Positions 21,701 to 28,172 of a DNA stretch of 64,000 nt are shown here, piece after piece. Made by a program: the position numbers and the translations under genes. The first letter of the stretch is position 1. Every line of letters starts with the position of its first letter. The DNA comes from Sthenelais limicola (Eukaryota; Annelida; Polychaeta; Phyllodocida; Sigalionidae): assembly GCA_942159475.1 (NCBI GenBank), contig OW804095.1:56510773-56574772 (forward strand), given 5' to 3'. Below the pieces are notes generated by a model. That model had not been told where the DNA came from and ran no database searches. It saw only the letters and a program-made list of their open reading frames with translations.

Positions 21701-22103
21701 TGGCTTCGGCACACCAGGCGATGACTGGCGATGAGTGGGCGATGTAAAAATTGCATCGGCAAGGGTAGCGATGAACATCAAACATGTTTGATATTTCCCG
21801 TCGATGTGATTTTGCATCGGTGCATTGTCAATTTTTAGACTTGATGTAACAGATTCCCATTTTGCTTGTAATAATATGTTGCTTGTTTGCATTCTCTCTC
21901 ATAGATTACTGGTCGTTATTAACTTTGGTGATGTGGAATCAACAAACAATTTAAAGGCAAGTGACACTTCGCTCCCTGACCAAGCTGAAGTTGTCATTAA
22001 CAGCGGCAGTTCTCATCCCCGAACTGGAGACCAAGTTTCGCTCACTCAACTTACCCTCACTCCTAGACAGGGTGTTGTATTAAAATGGGTCTATTCCCGT
22101 TGA
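522..22103 (+). CDS. SLC3A1 (rBAT)-like heavy chain, alpha-amylase fold; 3' part of gene, ten exons
   Basis: Ten exons join in one phase (522-707, 906-1057, 1670-1795, 3008-3127, 3592-3704, 4205-4403, 4636-4815, 5093-5215, 21241-21389, 21905-22103). With the one base supplied by the missing upstream exon they give 516 codons including TGA, and all junctions are GT-AG. The protein shows the amylase TIM-barrel series: KLDYIEDIGVDTIALSPIY, IVDFIPNHTS, FWLTEGQVDGFR, TLPGTTLSYYGEELGM, RDRFRTPMQWDDSPNAGF, then a C-terminal beta domain. The family includes alpha-glucosidases and the membrane heavy chains that escort amino-acid exchangers. Catalytic positions look lost: the nucleophile site reads GFRIR where enzymes have GFRxD, and the usual HD pair before the last barrel strands is replaced. 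A non-enzymatic transporter subunit is therefore more likely. The N-terminal tail, membrane helix and first barrel strand lie upstream of the window. A possible poly(A) signal is AATAAA at 22705. Confidence 0.9.
906..1057 (+). CDS. SLC3-like exon: conserved region I
   Basis: Encodes MKLIVDFIPNHTSKKHMWF, matching conserved region I (DxxPNH). It continues to PNNW, which is typical of rBAT and oligo-1,6-glucosidase relatives. The acceptor is CAAAG at 901-905 and the donor GTATCT follows the Trp codon. Confidence 0.9.
1382..1530. repeat. Dispersed repeat copy, partner at 51160-51340
   Basis: Shares an ordered set of blocks with 51160-51340: GTATATTT-AG-TACTTTACT, ATTAGATGTC-T-ATGTTTAC, GGCTTGATATC, TTTTGCGAC and CTCATTT. 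The partner has an insertion of about 50 bases. The family is not recognised. Confidence 0.55.
1670..1795 (+). CDS. SLC3-like exon: WTWDP / DEPELN segment
   Basis: 126 bases, phase 0 on both sides, between acceptor TTCTAG (to 1669) and donor GTAAGT. It encodes VSVYGNSSWTWDPIRGQCYF and then SDEPELNLRSS. This corresponds to the family's FGGxAWTxDxxRxQYYLHxF...QPDLN segment. The Tyr-Tyr-Leu core has diverged to Cys-Tyr-Phe. Confidence 0.85.
1985..2006. repeat. Poly(G) run of 22
   Basis: An uninterrupted G22 tract abuts or forms the left tip of the MITE at 2002-2223. It could form quadruplex structure, and its length may be unreliable in an assembly. Confidence 0.9.
2002..2223. repeat. MITE with GGGGGCGTTTCATA ends
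   Basis: The left end GGGGGCGTTTCATA, then AAGTAACGCAGCGCGCGTT, is mirrored on the right by AACGCGCGCTGCGTTACTT, then ATGAAACGCCCCC. The inside is rich in AACG and CGTT. The left terminus is extended by a run of 22 G (1985-2006), probably grown by slippage from the terminal Gs. Confidence 0.75.
3008..3127 (+). CDS. SLC3-like exon: region II with nucleophile position changed
   Basis: 120 bases, phase 0 on both sides. It encodes DILRFWLTEGQVDGFRIR and then SFLFEDGDLKNEPVI. In active glycosidases the GFR-x-D motif holds the catalytic Asp. Here that position is Arg, which argues against glucosidase activity. Confidence 0.9.
3592..3704 (+). CDS. SLC3-like exon: loop after region II
   Basis: Encodes SYSCLNHIYTRNQEEN, a run of Val, then WRKLMDLYSSENYR. 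This resembles the helix before the catalytic-acid strand in rBAT. The acceptor is TTTTGCAG. The donor GTTTGA splits the final Arg codon 2+1. Confidence 0.82.
4205..4403 (+). CDS. SLC3-like exon: region III and NxP segment
   Basis: Continues the split Arg codon into ILMVESSDPINETIAFYSG, HLPINAEFSKLEAG and NVMPSGATANWQ. The Glu of MVES sits where active family members have the acid/base Glu. The donor is GTAAAT after the Gln codon. Confidence 0.88.
4636..4815 (+). CDS. SLC3-like exon: YYGEELGM strand
   Basis: 180 bases, phase 0. It encodes SSNSEFGRLAPG and then TLPGTTLSYYGEELGMMNG. The YYGxExGM motif is a hallmark of the rBAT/maltase branch. The stretch before it lacks the usual HD or PD pair of region IV. 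Confidence 0.9.
5093..5215 (+). CDS. SLC3-like exon: RTPMQWDDSPNAGF
   Basis: 123 bases, phase 0. It encodes SRDRFRTPMQWDDSPNAGFT and then YTQVNVK. RTPMQWD-x-S-x-NAGF is close to invariant in this family. The donor GTAAGA opens the 16-kb intron. Confidence 0.93.
5216..6199. other. Start of the 16-kb intron, unique sequence
   Basis: Donor GTAAGAATC followed by AT-rich sequence containing short CATCATCATC-like runs near 5240-5290. No coding segment or transposon end is visible before 6200. Confidence 0.55.
6200..6264. repeat. Left outer terminal repeat with (CGCTAA)n hexamers
   Basis: AGGGACATTTAGCAAC is followed by about seven CGCTAA hexamers (TTAGCG on the other strand) and CGTAAACG. An inverted counterpart lies at 21132-21168. 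The pair may be the ends of a short element that was later split by the 14.5-kb insertion between 6322 and 20872. Confidence 0.7.
6340..6980. repeat. AACATT-rich array, left arm
   Basis: Dense AACATT and TGTTTT motifs. A block of about 156 bases is repeated in tandem: AACATTTTGACAGCATTTTG occurs near 6517 and again near 6675. It is non-coding. Confidence 0.75.
7535..7570. repeat. Short hairpin TGTGGATGAGTACC / TCGTCCACA
   Basis: A 36-base imperfect palindrome whose near-copy (TGTGGACGAGTACC...ACTCATCCACA) lies at 8053-8088, directly beside the LINE insertion site. The pair may mark the ends of an old element of about 550 bases. The interval contains a pyrimidine-rich tract (7680-7800) and no gene. 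Confidence 0.5.
8053..8088. repeat. Second copy of the TGTGGA hairpin
   Basis: Near-copy of the 7535-7570 hairpin. Its last base is the first base of the LINE target-site duplication, so the LINE entered at the hairpin's edge. Confidence 0.5.
8088..8102. repeat. 5' target-site duplication of the LINE
   Basis: The 15 bases AATACTAGTACTGAC recur exactly at 13024-13038, right after the poly(A) tail. This defines the inserted segment as 8103-13025 and places the NADAR ORF inside it. Confidence 0.9.
8113..8706 (+). CDS. NADAR-domain (YbiA-like) protein encoded by a LINE
   Basis: The 197-residue product is almost entirely a NADAR domain (old names DUF1768, YbiA). Signature features in order are: FVFFSKECPLSNHY near residue 20, WYNCIEQYLAYSKA (the E-x-Y helix with the conserved Glu), WEDMREEILLKGL, YLVTTGLKTIGEAS, DWGIGLSLYDDE, then WSKSGNLLGQLWMKIRKEL. 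A short acidic tail (DEDKEEEGS) follows. Known relatives cleave N-glycosidic bonds of riboflavin intermediates, or remove ADP-ribose from guanine in nucleic acid. All motif residues I can check are present. The ATG at 8113 lies inside the insertion; a slightly longer reading frame from 8074 would begin in flanking DNA. The frame differs from that of the downstream ORF2, 55 bases away. Confidence 0.92.
   Translation: MLPKKFTPGFLAKREDEDTFVFFSKECPLSNHYMVRFKVDSKWYNCIEQYLAYSKATIDGDIQKAEMVLQFEDPVRCKFALGAYVSDDVWAKWEDMREEILLKGLRAKVRYNRFVADYLVTTGLKTIGEASATKSDWGIGLSLYDDEVLNQEKWSKSGNLLGQLWMKIRKELVKTEDEDKEEEGSPEAVMEVAEGGS
8762..12523 (+). CDS. LINE ORF2: APE-type endonuclease and reverse transcriptase
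   Basis: 1253 residues without interruption. An N-terminal endonuclease-exonuclease-phosphatase domain (about 5-240) shows LQETHS near 38, MGDLNLN near 144, SSRLDYC near 208 and SDHNL near 234, all of its catalytic markers. The RT domain (about 455-730) shows NKAPGPDGLPTEFYKHFW, GSWRPITLLNTDYK, DQYGFIKDRF, SLDFKKAYDS, GVKQGDPISS and the active-site FADD near 698. A C-terminal zinc-binding segment (LCKFCDSIDD...HFFIDCEKTC, near 1125-1150) matches the zf-RVT region of L1/Tx1 relatives. The protein nicks target DNA and primes cDNA synthesis on the element's own RNA. Intactness fits the perfect target-site duplication. Confidence 0.97.
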   Translation: MEGSNINFYSLNVNGAGNITKRKALFRFLNKKRNSIFALQETHSVFKNVKIWANQWQGKAHFVHGRSNARGVAILFSKDLDIEIVCKGGDNDGRIAYTDVILDQKEYSIFSLYFPTKDMYKDQVSICKSLRNILESRADKSLILMGDLNLNIIPEEEFLNLSDNQHVKYDGLREMMKTIDDFDLCDIIREMSVDGTNMNTWIRGSQSSRLDYCMISSLLRTSVRSVDNVLCEHSDHNLICFTLKSNEEVRGPGVWKFSKYLLGNDEYVEMIQEKIVEALNVDGLSCARVKWDYVKYIIRIETMRYTKQISKQKRIKENLFRDRLNVLFQKGVLDEEESRERENIQDELRAVQYVKAQGAMARSRAQWLIDGEKPTAYFLNLEKRNYKKKTISQLEVDGEIITRPNEILRKKVEFYKDLYSEKDSNHLDHNPFMHTYVGPVLNPIDKEALNNSFTKVDIRKAIDSFAGNKAPGPDGLPTEFYKHFWATLEPLFQDVMNECFMQEELSQEMYRGIITLIPKKDCNLNFIGSWRPITLLNTDYKIISKMLCLKLKNCIDSVIDEDQYGFIKDRFIGCAVRRLEDVTQYLDKNKKKGLFVSLDFKKAYDSISWKYLFKCLCDLGVGSDFLRWIRCLMLGSKACITNNGHLSEWFDVRRGVKQGDPISSLLFIIVVERLASRIRADPECSGIVFGGVENKIIQFADDMTIMAENESSLARMMGIISEFSEVSGLTLNVGKTRGFNIGEMILTQPICQNINWTNCMKILGIHLVYPYNKQLQNSINFKSAFEKASVVIKHWSKRDISIKGRITIVNVLILPLFMYVASLIVIEESKICEIHKLVNDFIWRKGKYRVAHYYLNRDIDDGGLKLHDIRAKLITTKLKWVQRLINNPKGKWSAFVKENLGKNVRKVCTYRQIINAEFSEFYTEVFKTWNRFYGSKQPSSKKSVLCEKIWNNRWIKLEHGISNVQLWKKKKISKVEDVINYGRTKNKQEIKSDFNININFLEELSLKGKIPASWLKIVNEGEVSNYNDELLCLIGGEEIDILTAPTKLIYDAVKKCLYSQKERNKDWYSRFLNKDIDITNLEFKNWYQVPFRCTRDVRLQSFQYQVINKLIVCNVHLCDMDIIPSNLCKFCDSIDDLFHFFIDCEKTCSFWHNLKNWANNNKWLDREISSDLNAVFMILGIPNTEEKYRVWNYILIYARFYIYKTKLFGGNNICFFDFLRELKRKLRTMQDCSYISSAHRKEWKAWINLYNSL
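12524..13025 (+). other. LINE 3' UTR and poly(A) tail
   Basis: Non-coding tail containing TTGACAAATTGAATAAATGC, with AATAAA at 12992-12997, ending in A13 (13013-13025). Similar tails with TTGAATAAA or CTGAATAAA occur at 15480-15593, 43371-43476 and in the minus-strand LINE at 52020-53050. Confidence 0.85.
13024..13038. repeat. 3' target-site duplication of the LINE
   Basis: Exact copy of 8088-8102. Its first two A are shared with the poly(A) tail. Confidence 0.9.
13039..13851. other. No gene seen
   Basis: AT-rich sequence downstream of the LINE with a GA-rich run near 13280-13310. It includes the likely 3' flank of the minus-strand DUF4806 gene. Confidence 0.5.
13852..15922 (-). pseudogene. 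DUF4806-domain gene, four exons seen, one frameshift
   Basis: Minus-strand exons 15922-15791, 15052-14847, 14541-14383 and 13976-13852 (stop TGA 13854-13852). The first and last junctions keep phase exactly: an AAA-G end meets TT-TTG, and a final A meets AA-TCA. The product runs from a Pro/Thr/Ser-rich stretch (ITLSSACTPKTTPSALEKRP) to a coiled helix (MNKLENKIDELKAM). The DUF4806 core follows: LPGGKPFNSIEDQEEFEETL, KLVRTLSGL, DYSVTGQKGKKPFKQ and IIYSISEVLRSAPYQPGG. In exon 3 the reading frame of CRAVMRALLTGS hits TGA at 14457, while MSDYSVTGQKG continues one base out of frame. This suggests a single-base deletion, a sequence error or an alternative acceptor. The N-terminal exons were not found. 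DUF4806 proteins are animal proteins of unknown function. Confidence 0.7.
15480..15593 (+). repeat. LINE 3' tail fragment related to the 8103-13025 element
   Basis: The order GTGTTATCTGCCCC, TTTGTTGAGAGACTGAATAAAT, CCCGGCGTTGGGGGAAAA parallels the intact LINE's tail (GTGTTATCCGCTCC, TTTGTTGACAAATTGAATAAATGCC, TTGTTTGGGAAAA). It ends in (AAT)n rather than pure A. It is a severely 5'-truncated copy or a short non-autonomous derivative. Confidence 0.65.
15923..16689. other. No exon recognised upstream of the DUF4806 gene
   Basis: The missing 5' exons of the minus-strand gene should lie here or farther right. I found no convincing coding segment, only AT-rich sequence with a CpG-bearing patch around 16150-16210. 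Confidence 0.45.
16690..17095. repeat. Array of GTCGGC/GCCGAC motifs
   Basis: About a dozen copies of ATGTCGG or CCGACAT in both orientations within 400 bases, including GTCGGCC...GGCCGAC pairs. The composition is much more GC-rich than the flanks. It resembles the foldback-like arrays elsewhere in the window and is non-coding. Confidence 0.6.
17283..17980. repeat. Candidate inverted-repeat element with AGATAAGATAAG ends
   Basis: Left TATAAGATAAGATAAGTTG, then TTTTTATTTGTCA, is mirrored on the right by TGACAAATAAAAGA, then ACTTATCTTATCTTATCTTA. It spans about 700 bases with no coding potential. Confidence 0.5.
18075..18262. repeat. Array of ATCGGCCGAT/GTCGG motifs
   Basis: Three ATCGGCCGAT or TCGGCCGAC palindromes plus several TCGG and CCGA half-sites within 190 bases, abutting the MITE at 18267. 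It is related in motif to the array at 16690-17095. Confidence 0.5.
18267..18680. repeat. TA-flanked MITE with GGGAGTTTCGACA ends
   Basis: Starts TA-GGGAGTTTCGACACCGCTC and ends GAGCGTCTGTCGAAACTCCC-TA. The TA dinucleotide is present on both sides. No coding sequence is seen in its 414 bases. Confidence 0.7.
18681..20339. other. Unassigned sequence inside the large intron
   Basis: No protein segment is recognised. On the minus strand a good splice donor (AAAGCACGAG then GTGAGT, near 19466-19471) lies about 60 bases downstream of a TATA-like TTTATATTC. This could be a 5' non-coding exon of the DUF4806 gene, but nothing confirms it. Confidence 0.35.
20340..20872. repeat. AACATT-rich array, right arm
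   Basis: Repeated AATGTTTTTATGATG, ATGACAACATCA and AATATCATTTTTGATA units ending in GTTATGTGTTTGCTGGG. It is the counterpart of the 6340-6980 arm, in inverted orientation. Confidence 0.65.
21132..21168. repeat. Right outer terminal repeat with TTAGCG hexamers
   Basis: CGTTTACGTTAGCGTTAGCG, then TTGCTAAATGTCCCT, is the reverse complement of the 6200-6264 end, with fewer hexamers. Confidence 0.7.
21241..21389 (+). CDS. SLC3-like exon after the 16-kb intron
   Basis: Encodes NSTEDSALNIFRALTKLRKD and then VIAYVRDFNGRDK, the helix and first strand of the C-terminal beta domain. The acceptor is GTTCAG. The donor GTAAGT leaves two bases of a Lys codon that the next exon completes. Confidence 0.88.
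21600..21835. repeat. Array of CGATG/CATCG motifs in the next intron
   Basis: More than a dozen GGCGATG or GCATCG units in both orientations within 235 bases of the intron between 21390 and 21904. It is another short-motif palindromic array with no coding role. Confidence 0.6.
21905..22103 (+). CDS. SLC3-like terminal exon
   Basis: Opens with LLVVINFGDV, ends VVLKWVYSR and stops at TGA 22101-22103. It forms the C-terminal beta-sandwich. The acceptor is CTCATAG. A candidate AATAAA lies 600 bases downstream. Confidence 0.88.
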
Positions 22104-23327
22104 TATAGATTTAAGATAAATAAGGTTTATCTGCTCTCAAATCTAGAAGAAATTAGTCTAGAAGAAAATAGAGTCTTATCTATGAAAGGGTCATTTTTCA
22201 AAGATTTTTTCACTGAGTAATCTTTCTGGGAATGACATATAATATCTTGAGCCAAGTACCAGTCAAGAGTTCTTTTATATTTCTAATTGCAATTTTGCTA
22301 ATTTTGAGGGAATAATTTTAGAAACTTCAAAACAGTTAATTTCACCGTGAAGTATGAATATCATTTTCCCTAAATTCAACTTTCAATACCAAAGAATTGC
22401 CAAAATCATGCACTAATTGACTTGTTAAAATGGCCATGCAATCATATGCTTTACTTTAAATATTATTGATTTTTGATGAAGAGAATTTAGGCAAATGAAA
22501 TTCATAATTTTGTTTGTCTAAATCCCCCAGTAATTTCAATTTTCCACCTAGTTCAGAAAGTCACCACTCAGATTGCAATTAGTATAGTACCGTTTTCCCT
22601 TGAAAGAAATTTAGAACACAAGTTTTCAAAGCTGTTGGAGACTACCGATTTTTCAGATACCTGTACCATGAAACTCTGTAAACTCATCAATCAATTTGAA
22701 AACCAATAAAGGGAAACAAAGTATTTCTATCACCACAACGAATGTCCCCGCATGCTTACTTTAAATAAACAACAGTGCCTTATCATAAGGGAAACTACGT
22801 TATAATCCCATGTGCTGAGCATTTTGCTGTGTCGGAGAACTATGTATAGACCTAATAAATCTTTCGTATATTACTGAGCAATTGGAGTTCCCGTCCAAAG
22901 GACTTTCATATTTATATTTCACTTCTAACTCTTCTATTGACTTGACTCTTCCATTGACTCTTTTGATTTCTTTTTTTTAAATTTCTAATTTCCTTTTATA
23001 CAAATCCAATAAATAGTTGGTATCAATTTGAGATAGGCCTACAGGCCTACTGTTGAAACGTAATACATGAATGTGAATTGCATCTTGGATATTACTATGT
23101 TAATGAAGAACTTAAGGAAGTTCATTGGCTCTACTGAAAACGAAAACGAACATCACAGACCCGGATTTGGTAAAGCGAACTGAGGCATAAAATAGAAACA
23201 TATTTTTTTAGTCAAGATGGCTTATTCTTACTCCCCACTCGGGTCGTTCTGATTAAGTGCAGTGTAGGGATAGAAAGTATTGTATATGACACATTCTGCT
23301 GGCTGCACCCTACTAGAAGGTATGGAG
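22104..23327. other. 3' flank of the SLC3-like gene
   Basis: Probable 3' UTR and intergenic sequence. AATAAA occurs at 22705-22710, and further copies lie near 22853 and 23009. No other gene is seen. Confidence 0.45.
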
Positions 23328-23380
23328 CCAGTTAAAACTCAGGGTATCCCATATACTGGCGTCTTGCACAGGGGATATTC
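23328..23380 (+). repeat. Dispersed repeat, partner at 24423-24474
   Basis: CCAGTTAAAACTC, GGTATCCCATATACTGGCGT and TGCACAGGGGATATT recur with few changes at 24423-24474 in the same orientation. It may be part of an unrecognised SINE or MITE. Confidence 0.6.
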
Positions 23381-24422
23381 CAACCTAACTTTTGGCCCGG
23401 ACGCATGTACCCTGCTACACTCTATTAGAATTCGGTTGAGAGCGGCAAGAATGGTGGTGGGTTCAGGGGTTGCTAAGGGACACTGACTTTGCCCGACACT
23501 GTTGTGTTGACACTTCCCTGATCCTGTCCCTCAAATGCAATTTGGTCATGGTGATCGCCATTTATGTGTTTTACCATGGATGGCAATATTCTCAGGCCTG
23601 ATACTTTCTTTGTTTTAAAGTTAAACCGTTTCTCATTGAAATTTGTATGTTCCCTTTATGCCCCCGTCGCACACCTGTCGACCGTCGCTAAAGACATTTC
23701 AAGACTTGACCCTGTAAATGTACAATGTACCCCCCCCTTAAAAGTTTACTCTCAACAGAACTCAAGTAGAGTGTATAGAGGTAGTATGTACATGGTATTC
23801 AAAGTGTTATTCTGGGTTCTGGGCGTAGGCCTGATTATTGTTTTTTGTTTGGTTTAACGTTAATCAATTAAATGTGATAATTAAAATCAACTTCTATGTC
23901 AAGAGAAACACTGTTGATTTTGTATCATTTTATGTAAAAAAAAATGCATACCATCAATTATGATAAACCGAAATTAAAAGAAATTATTAAATAATTATAT
24001 GAATAAGTACATTAATTAAGTAAGATGAAACTCACAAAATTCTCATCTGCCTGATTGGTTCTAATAAAATGTGATAATTATTACAGGCAATAAAAAAGAG
24101 AAAAAAGTGAAATAGCAAATGATCATGAGAATAGATCTAGGCTAGGCCTACATAATGGTGTTGACATAAAATGGTAGACAGTAGTAAAGCAAGTAATAGA
24201 AAAGCAGGTTGATGAACAGACACTCCATCTGGTGGTAAAATACAAGAAGATAAAAGGTGAACAATCTGCGTAATCTGCGTAAGAACACCGTAGAAGATCG
24301 TAGTAGCTCGTAGTGCATGGTTAAAAACATGTAAGTAGTACACGCAAAGTTGCCTTTTGCTATGGCAATAGGCCTACAAATACAAATTATACGCTAGCCT
24401 ACATATGTGAAGAAGGTGTGTA

Positions 24423-24474
24423 CCCAGTTAAAATTCGAGGTATCCTATAGACTGGCGTCATGCACAGGGGATAT
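24423..24474 (+). repeat. Dispersed repeat, partner at 23328-23380
   Basis: Second copy: CCCAGTTAAAATTC, GGTATCCTATAGACTGGCGT, TGCACAGGGGATATTT. Confidence 0.6.
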
Positions 24475-24499
24475 TTAGGAACTTTGGACGGGCAATGAG

Positions 24500-25090
24500 C
24501 TGAAGTTTGGGTGTATGTTGCCGTTTTGGACAAGAACCGAGGCGCAGAACCAATAGCTTCCAACTTCGAGGAGTGGAACCACGTGAGGCACAGGAGAAAG
24601 TGGAAGATAAAAAGGACTGAACAATCAACGGTGGACATCATCCTTAAGCGAATGACTACTGACTTTCATCCAAAGTTTGACACGCGTGAATCTTGCGATT
24701 AGGCCTACGTACTGTGTCAACAATCGGGACGCCCTTCAAATAAGGATGACTATTATCGCTCACAGTAACACATATAAGTATAAAGTAGCTGAACAGATGA
24801 CACAGAAAACCACAAGTGCAGCTGGGGCCACGGCAAACGATCCGCCCTATATTTATTCTATCAAAAACCTTTTGCAAGTGAATGCTACGGCAGATTTTCC
24901 GTCTTCAGTAGCCTATTCTTTCGCCATGAGGAAGTTCTAAAGCTGATCAATAAGGGTGTTGAGATGAATTTAAATGTCGCTGTCACCAACGATTCTATAG
25001 CTTATAGGATCGTTGCTGTCACTCTAAAACCAAATGGTAAATGGAGTTAGAATTATCATAGACGTACGGTAACGCAGTTCATTTCGAAAC
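24500..25090 (+). pseudogene. Possible decayed reverse-transcriptase-related sequence
   Basis: Open stretches at 24511-24702 and 24677-24940 encode charged, protein-like sequence I cannot assign. Near 24930-25070 the reading EEVLKLINKGVE, RIVAVTLKPNGKW, then out of frame RIIIDVR resembles the K-P-x-G-K-x-R-x-x-x-D-x-R region of RTs. Stops and frame changes show that any such gene is dead. Confidence 0.28.
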
Positions 25091-26029
25091 GGATAATATG
25101 CAGACTGAAGCGTGCAGACCTAGGAGTTCTGCATTCGCATAGGTTTACTGATCGTTTCTCCTGACCATTTGGAATCGTAGACATTATCAATACCTCTCGC
25201 GATTACTATTAATAAGAATAGATTATAATCATAGTCTGGTTCTGCTGGGGATATCCCGATAGGACTCACACGTTAGACATGTTTAGACTATCAAAACTAT
25301 AGGCCTACACCAGTCCGACCGGTGTATGCATATCAAAGTTTTTAATTTTCTCGTGGTTTTCCTCAAACAATTCCATCGACGTACTAGGAATACACCCCCT
25401 AAACACTGCTGAAGCTAGCCTTATATAGACTTGGCGCGCCTACACTCGCAGATGACGTCATAGTTCTGACGTGTGAATATTACCCGCGCTAAAGCAAGGC
25501 AAATGTTGCCACATTCGCTCGCCATCAGAAAGCTGTGAAAACGGACGTTAGTGGATTCTTTTAACTCAAGAGGTCATTCGTACCATCACCACCCATGTAA
25601 AACAGCTCTCATCTCGATTTTTAAATTTGTCTTTACACTTGACCTTTAATTTCTTTAAGCTGACCATTCAAGGATGTATATTCAATCATTGGGTCCTCAT
25701 TGGGTGACTACAGTACTCATGAGTTGTCATTGGTCGTGTTGGTAAAGCTCGCACGCCTAACTTTCAGCTTTTTTGAGCTAAATAATAATTATGCACTCTC
25801 TACAATAATATATTTCTCCTCACAGACTAGTATTAGGAAGAATCTTAAGTTGTTTCAATCCTTCATCCTTTTTGTCCCCTCTTGTTACGTTCAATATAAA
25901 AGAGTTTAATAATGAGTATATCATTTCAACAGATTTTGCCATGTGGAAGTTTAGGAAAATATGCCCGCTGAAATTATTCTAGAATCGGGTTTCTCTCTCT
26001 GCTCAGTAATTCTTACAATTCATGAAATC

Positions 26030-26053
26030 GGGGAAAGGGGGAAAGGGAAAGGG
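26030..26053 (+). other. G-quadruplex-prone tract
   Basis: Four runs of three to five G separated by AAA fulfil the G3+N1-7 quadruplex pattern. They lie within a longer G-rich purine stretch extending to about 26165. Confidence 0.7.
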
Positions 26054-26219
26054 AAGTGGGGACAGGGCAGAGATGAGGGGCGTTGGCCAATGGTAAGTGG
26101 GGAGGGGGAGGGAGGGCAAAGGTAACATTTACCATCGCCAAATTCGGGTAGGGGAAGGGGCGAGGCAAGGATAGGCAGGTGGCCCACGATACCCACGAAT
26201 TGCTGAATAAAATGCACTT

Positions 26220-27970
26220 ACTACTCCAGCTATTTGTCTTGACATAATACTCTCTCTGAAACTGCGGTAATTCTACACAAATTAATTATGACTTTACTGT
26301 ACTGTCCTTAATACGGTACACGTTACAATCTTCTTTTTTTTTTAAACCAGAACCATTTATATATTATGTATATGTATAGCTTTGATAGGGAATCATTGTC
26401 ATTTTATTCTAATGTTTTACAATATTCTACGATCATATTATACTATGTATTGGCGAATGACAATGCCTCTATAATTTGTGAAGTGATATATTATATAACG
26501 ATTAAATAATAAGTTTGGCCATTTAGCTGTTCATTCGTTTAAAAATTACAATTAATTACAGTAGTGTTTAATGAATAGGACCACTTCTGTTTTCAATATC
26601 CTCTCGTCCTCAACGTCCTGTCAGCATTTTCACCGATTTGATTTAAGCTGTATGGCACTGTGTGCCATATAGTGTCCCATAGGCATTCTAGACATACCCC
26701 AGCTAGGAGCTGTTTGAAATCATTGGTGAACGATGGTGAAGCACTCTGTGTGGCATTTCCCACTTAAATAACTTCGAGAAAATGTCAATCCTTAAAGTAC
26801 AAACAAAGAGTAGCATCTGCTAATGGTTTTAACAGTTTATTAAAGACGGAACTCAAGTGTTTACATTTCATAAAGATTTAGTCTATTCCCGTATTAGTGT
26901 TAAGAACCCTGAGAAATCGTTCAATAGGAGAATCATTTTTTTCGCCGAGCTGAGCATGGGTGAATACGTCCTTTGAAATTGTTATTGAAATTATTTATAT
27001 AAATCCAGTCTCCCCGTCTTTGGAGAAATCGTTGAAACGGCTTTGACGATTGTTCAGTGATATTTTCACGACACACTTTCATGATGAATGAAACAGAAAG
27101 ATTTTGATGAAGTTTTTAATGAATACATTAGAAATTGCCTCCATTAATTCCCGAACTAAATTAAAGTAATAACATGTGTTGGCCTAGACACACCTGAAAA
27201 GACAGAACATTAGATTGAATTAGCAAAACATCAATGATGGTGATCATGCCATTGGACGTAATTTATACGGCTGAATAAATGGACTAGATATTGCATATTT
27301 ATTCAATTATTGTATTCAGGTCAATTTTCTGATGTTGAAGTATTCTTATTTGTTCCTGATAAAGTGCATCCAAGAATGCTTTTAGGGTGGGGTATTCCCC
27401 TAGATGTTTAGTTTTTTTTAAACCCTGGATGGGTCCTACATAATGGACGTGGGGAGGTTGCCCAGTATTTACTGCCCAAACACCCTGATATTAATGTTTT
27501 ATACCCTGCTATAAAGAATATAATTTGTGCTCGAATATAATATGATCCAGGTGGTTGTGGTGCTTGGGGTTTCTCTTTTCGGTTCTACAACTATGATATT
27601 TGTAACAATCGTCAACAACATAATGCTCTAGGATATTATGAATGATAACTACTTGCTGTCAATAAACAAAGAATATATTGCTTTAAATCATTTATATTGC
27701 AAGGCCCTCATCAACTATAAATCTAGGATCGCTTGAATAGGGCTCCTACTTGCTAGTTTAAAAACAAAATACCGCTCTGATCTCTGACGTAAACAACGAC
27801 CAGTGCTTCATATTTTGGGTTCATAATAATTGGATAATTTCTCAAATTCATCATTATCAATGCCTCACAATATAATGACATCGCATAATACAAGTGTTTT
27901 TCTGATTTTTAACAATTACATTTCATGCCATTTCAGGCTGATAGACACTACAGTCAAGATGTTCTCTTAA
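26220..27970. other. No gene seen
   Basis: AT-rich intergenic sequence with no long open frame, no recognised protein segment and no clear repeat ends. Confidence 0.5.
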
Positions 27971-28172
27971 GGGTGGTCTCCACTGGCTGCGGTAAGCTCT
28001 GCGGTAAGCCTTGCTATGGTGCTGTGTTCGTGAGAAGTGGCGAGTTCATGAGTACATGATTCACTGACCATGAAGGCAAGGACCTCGTCATTCCTCACCA
28101 GCTACAGAACCAGCACAAACCATCGCAAGACTTACCGCAAAGCTTACCGCAGCCAGTGGAGACCATGCACCC
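27971..28172. repeat. MITE hairpin, 202 bp
   Basis: The left end GTCTCCACTGGCTGCGGTAA is mirrored by TTACCGCAGCCAGTGGAGAC at the right. Further inside, TGCGGTAAG pairs with CTTACCGCA. Outer tips are GGGTG and CACCC. Confidence 0.75.

Noticed and set aside
522..22103. Reading the first gene as an active alpha-glucosidase or maltase
   Set aside because: The nucleophile Asp and the HD pair are replaced, so a non-enzymatic SLC3-type heavy chain fits better.
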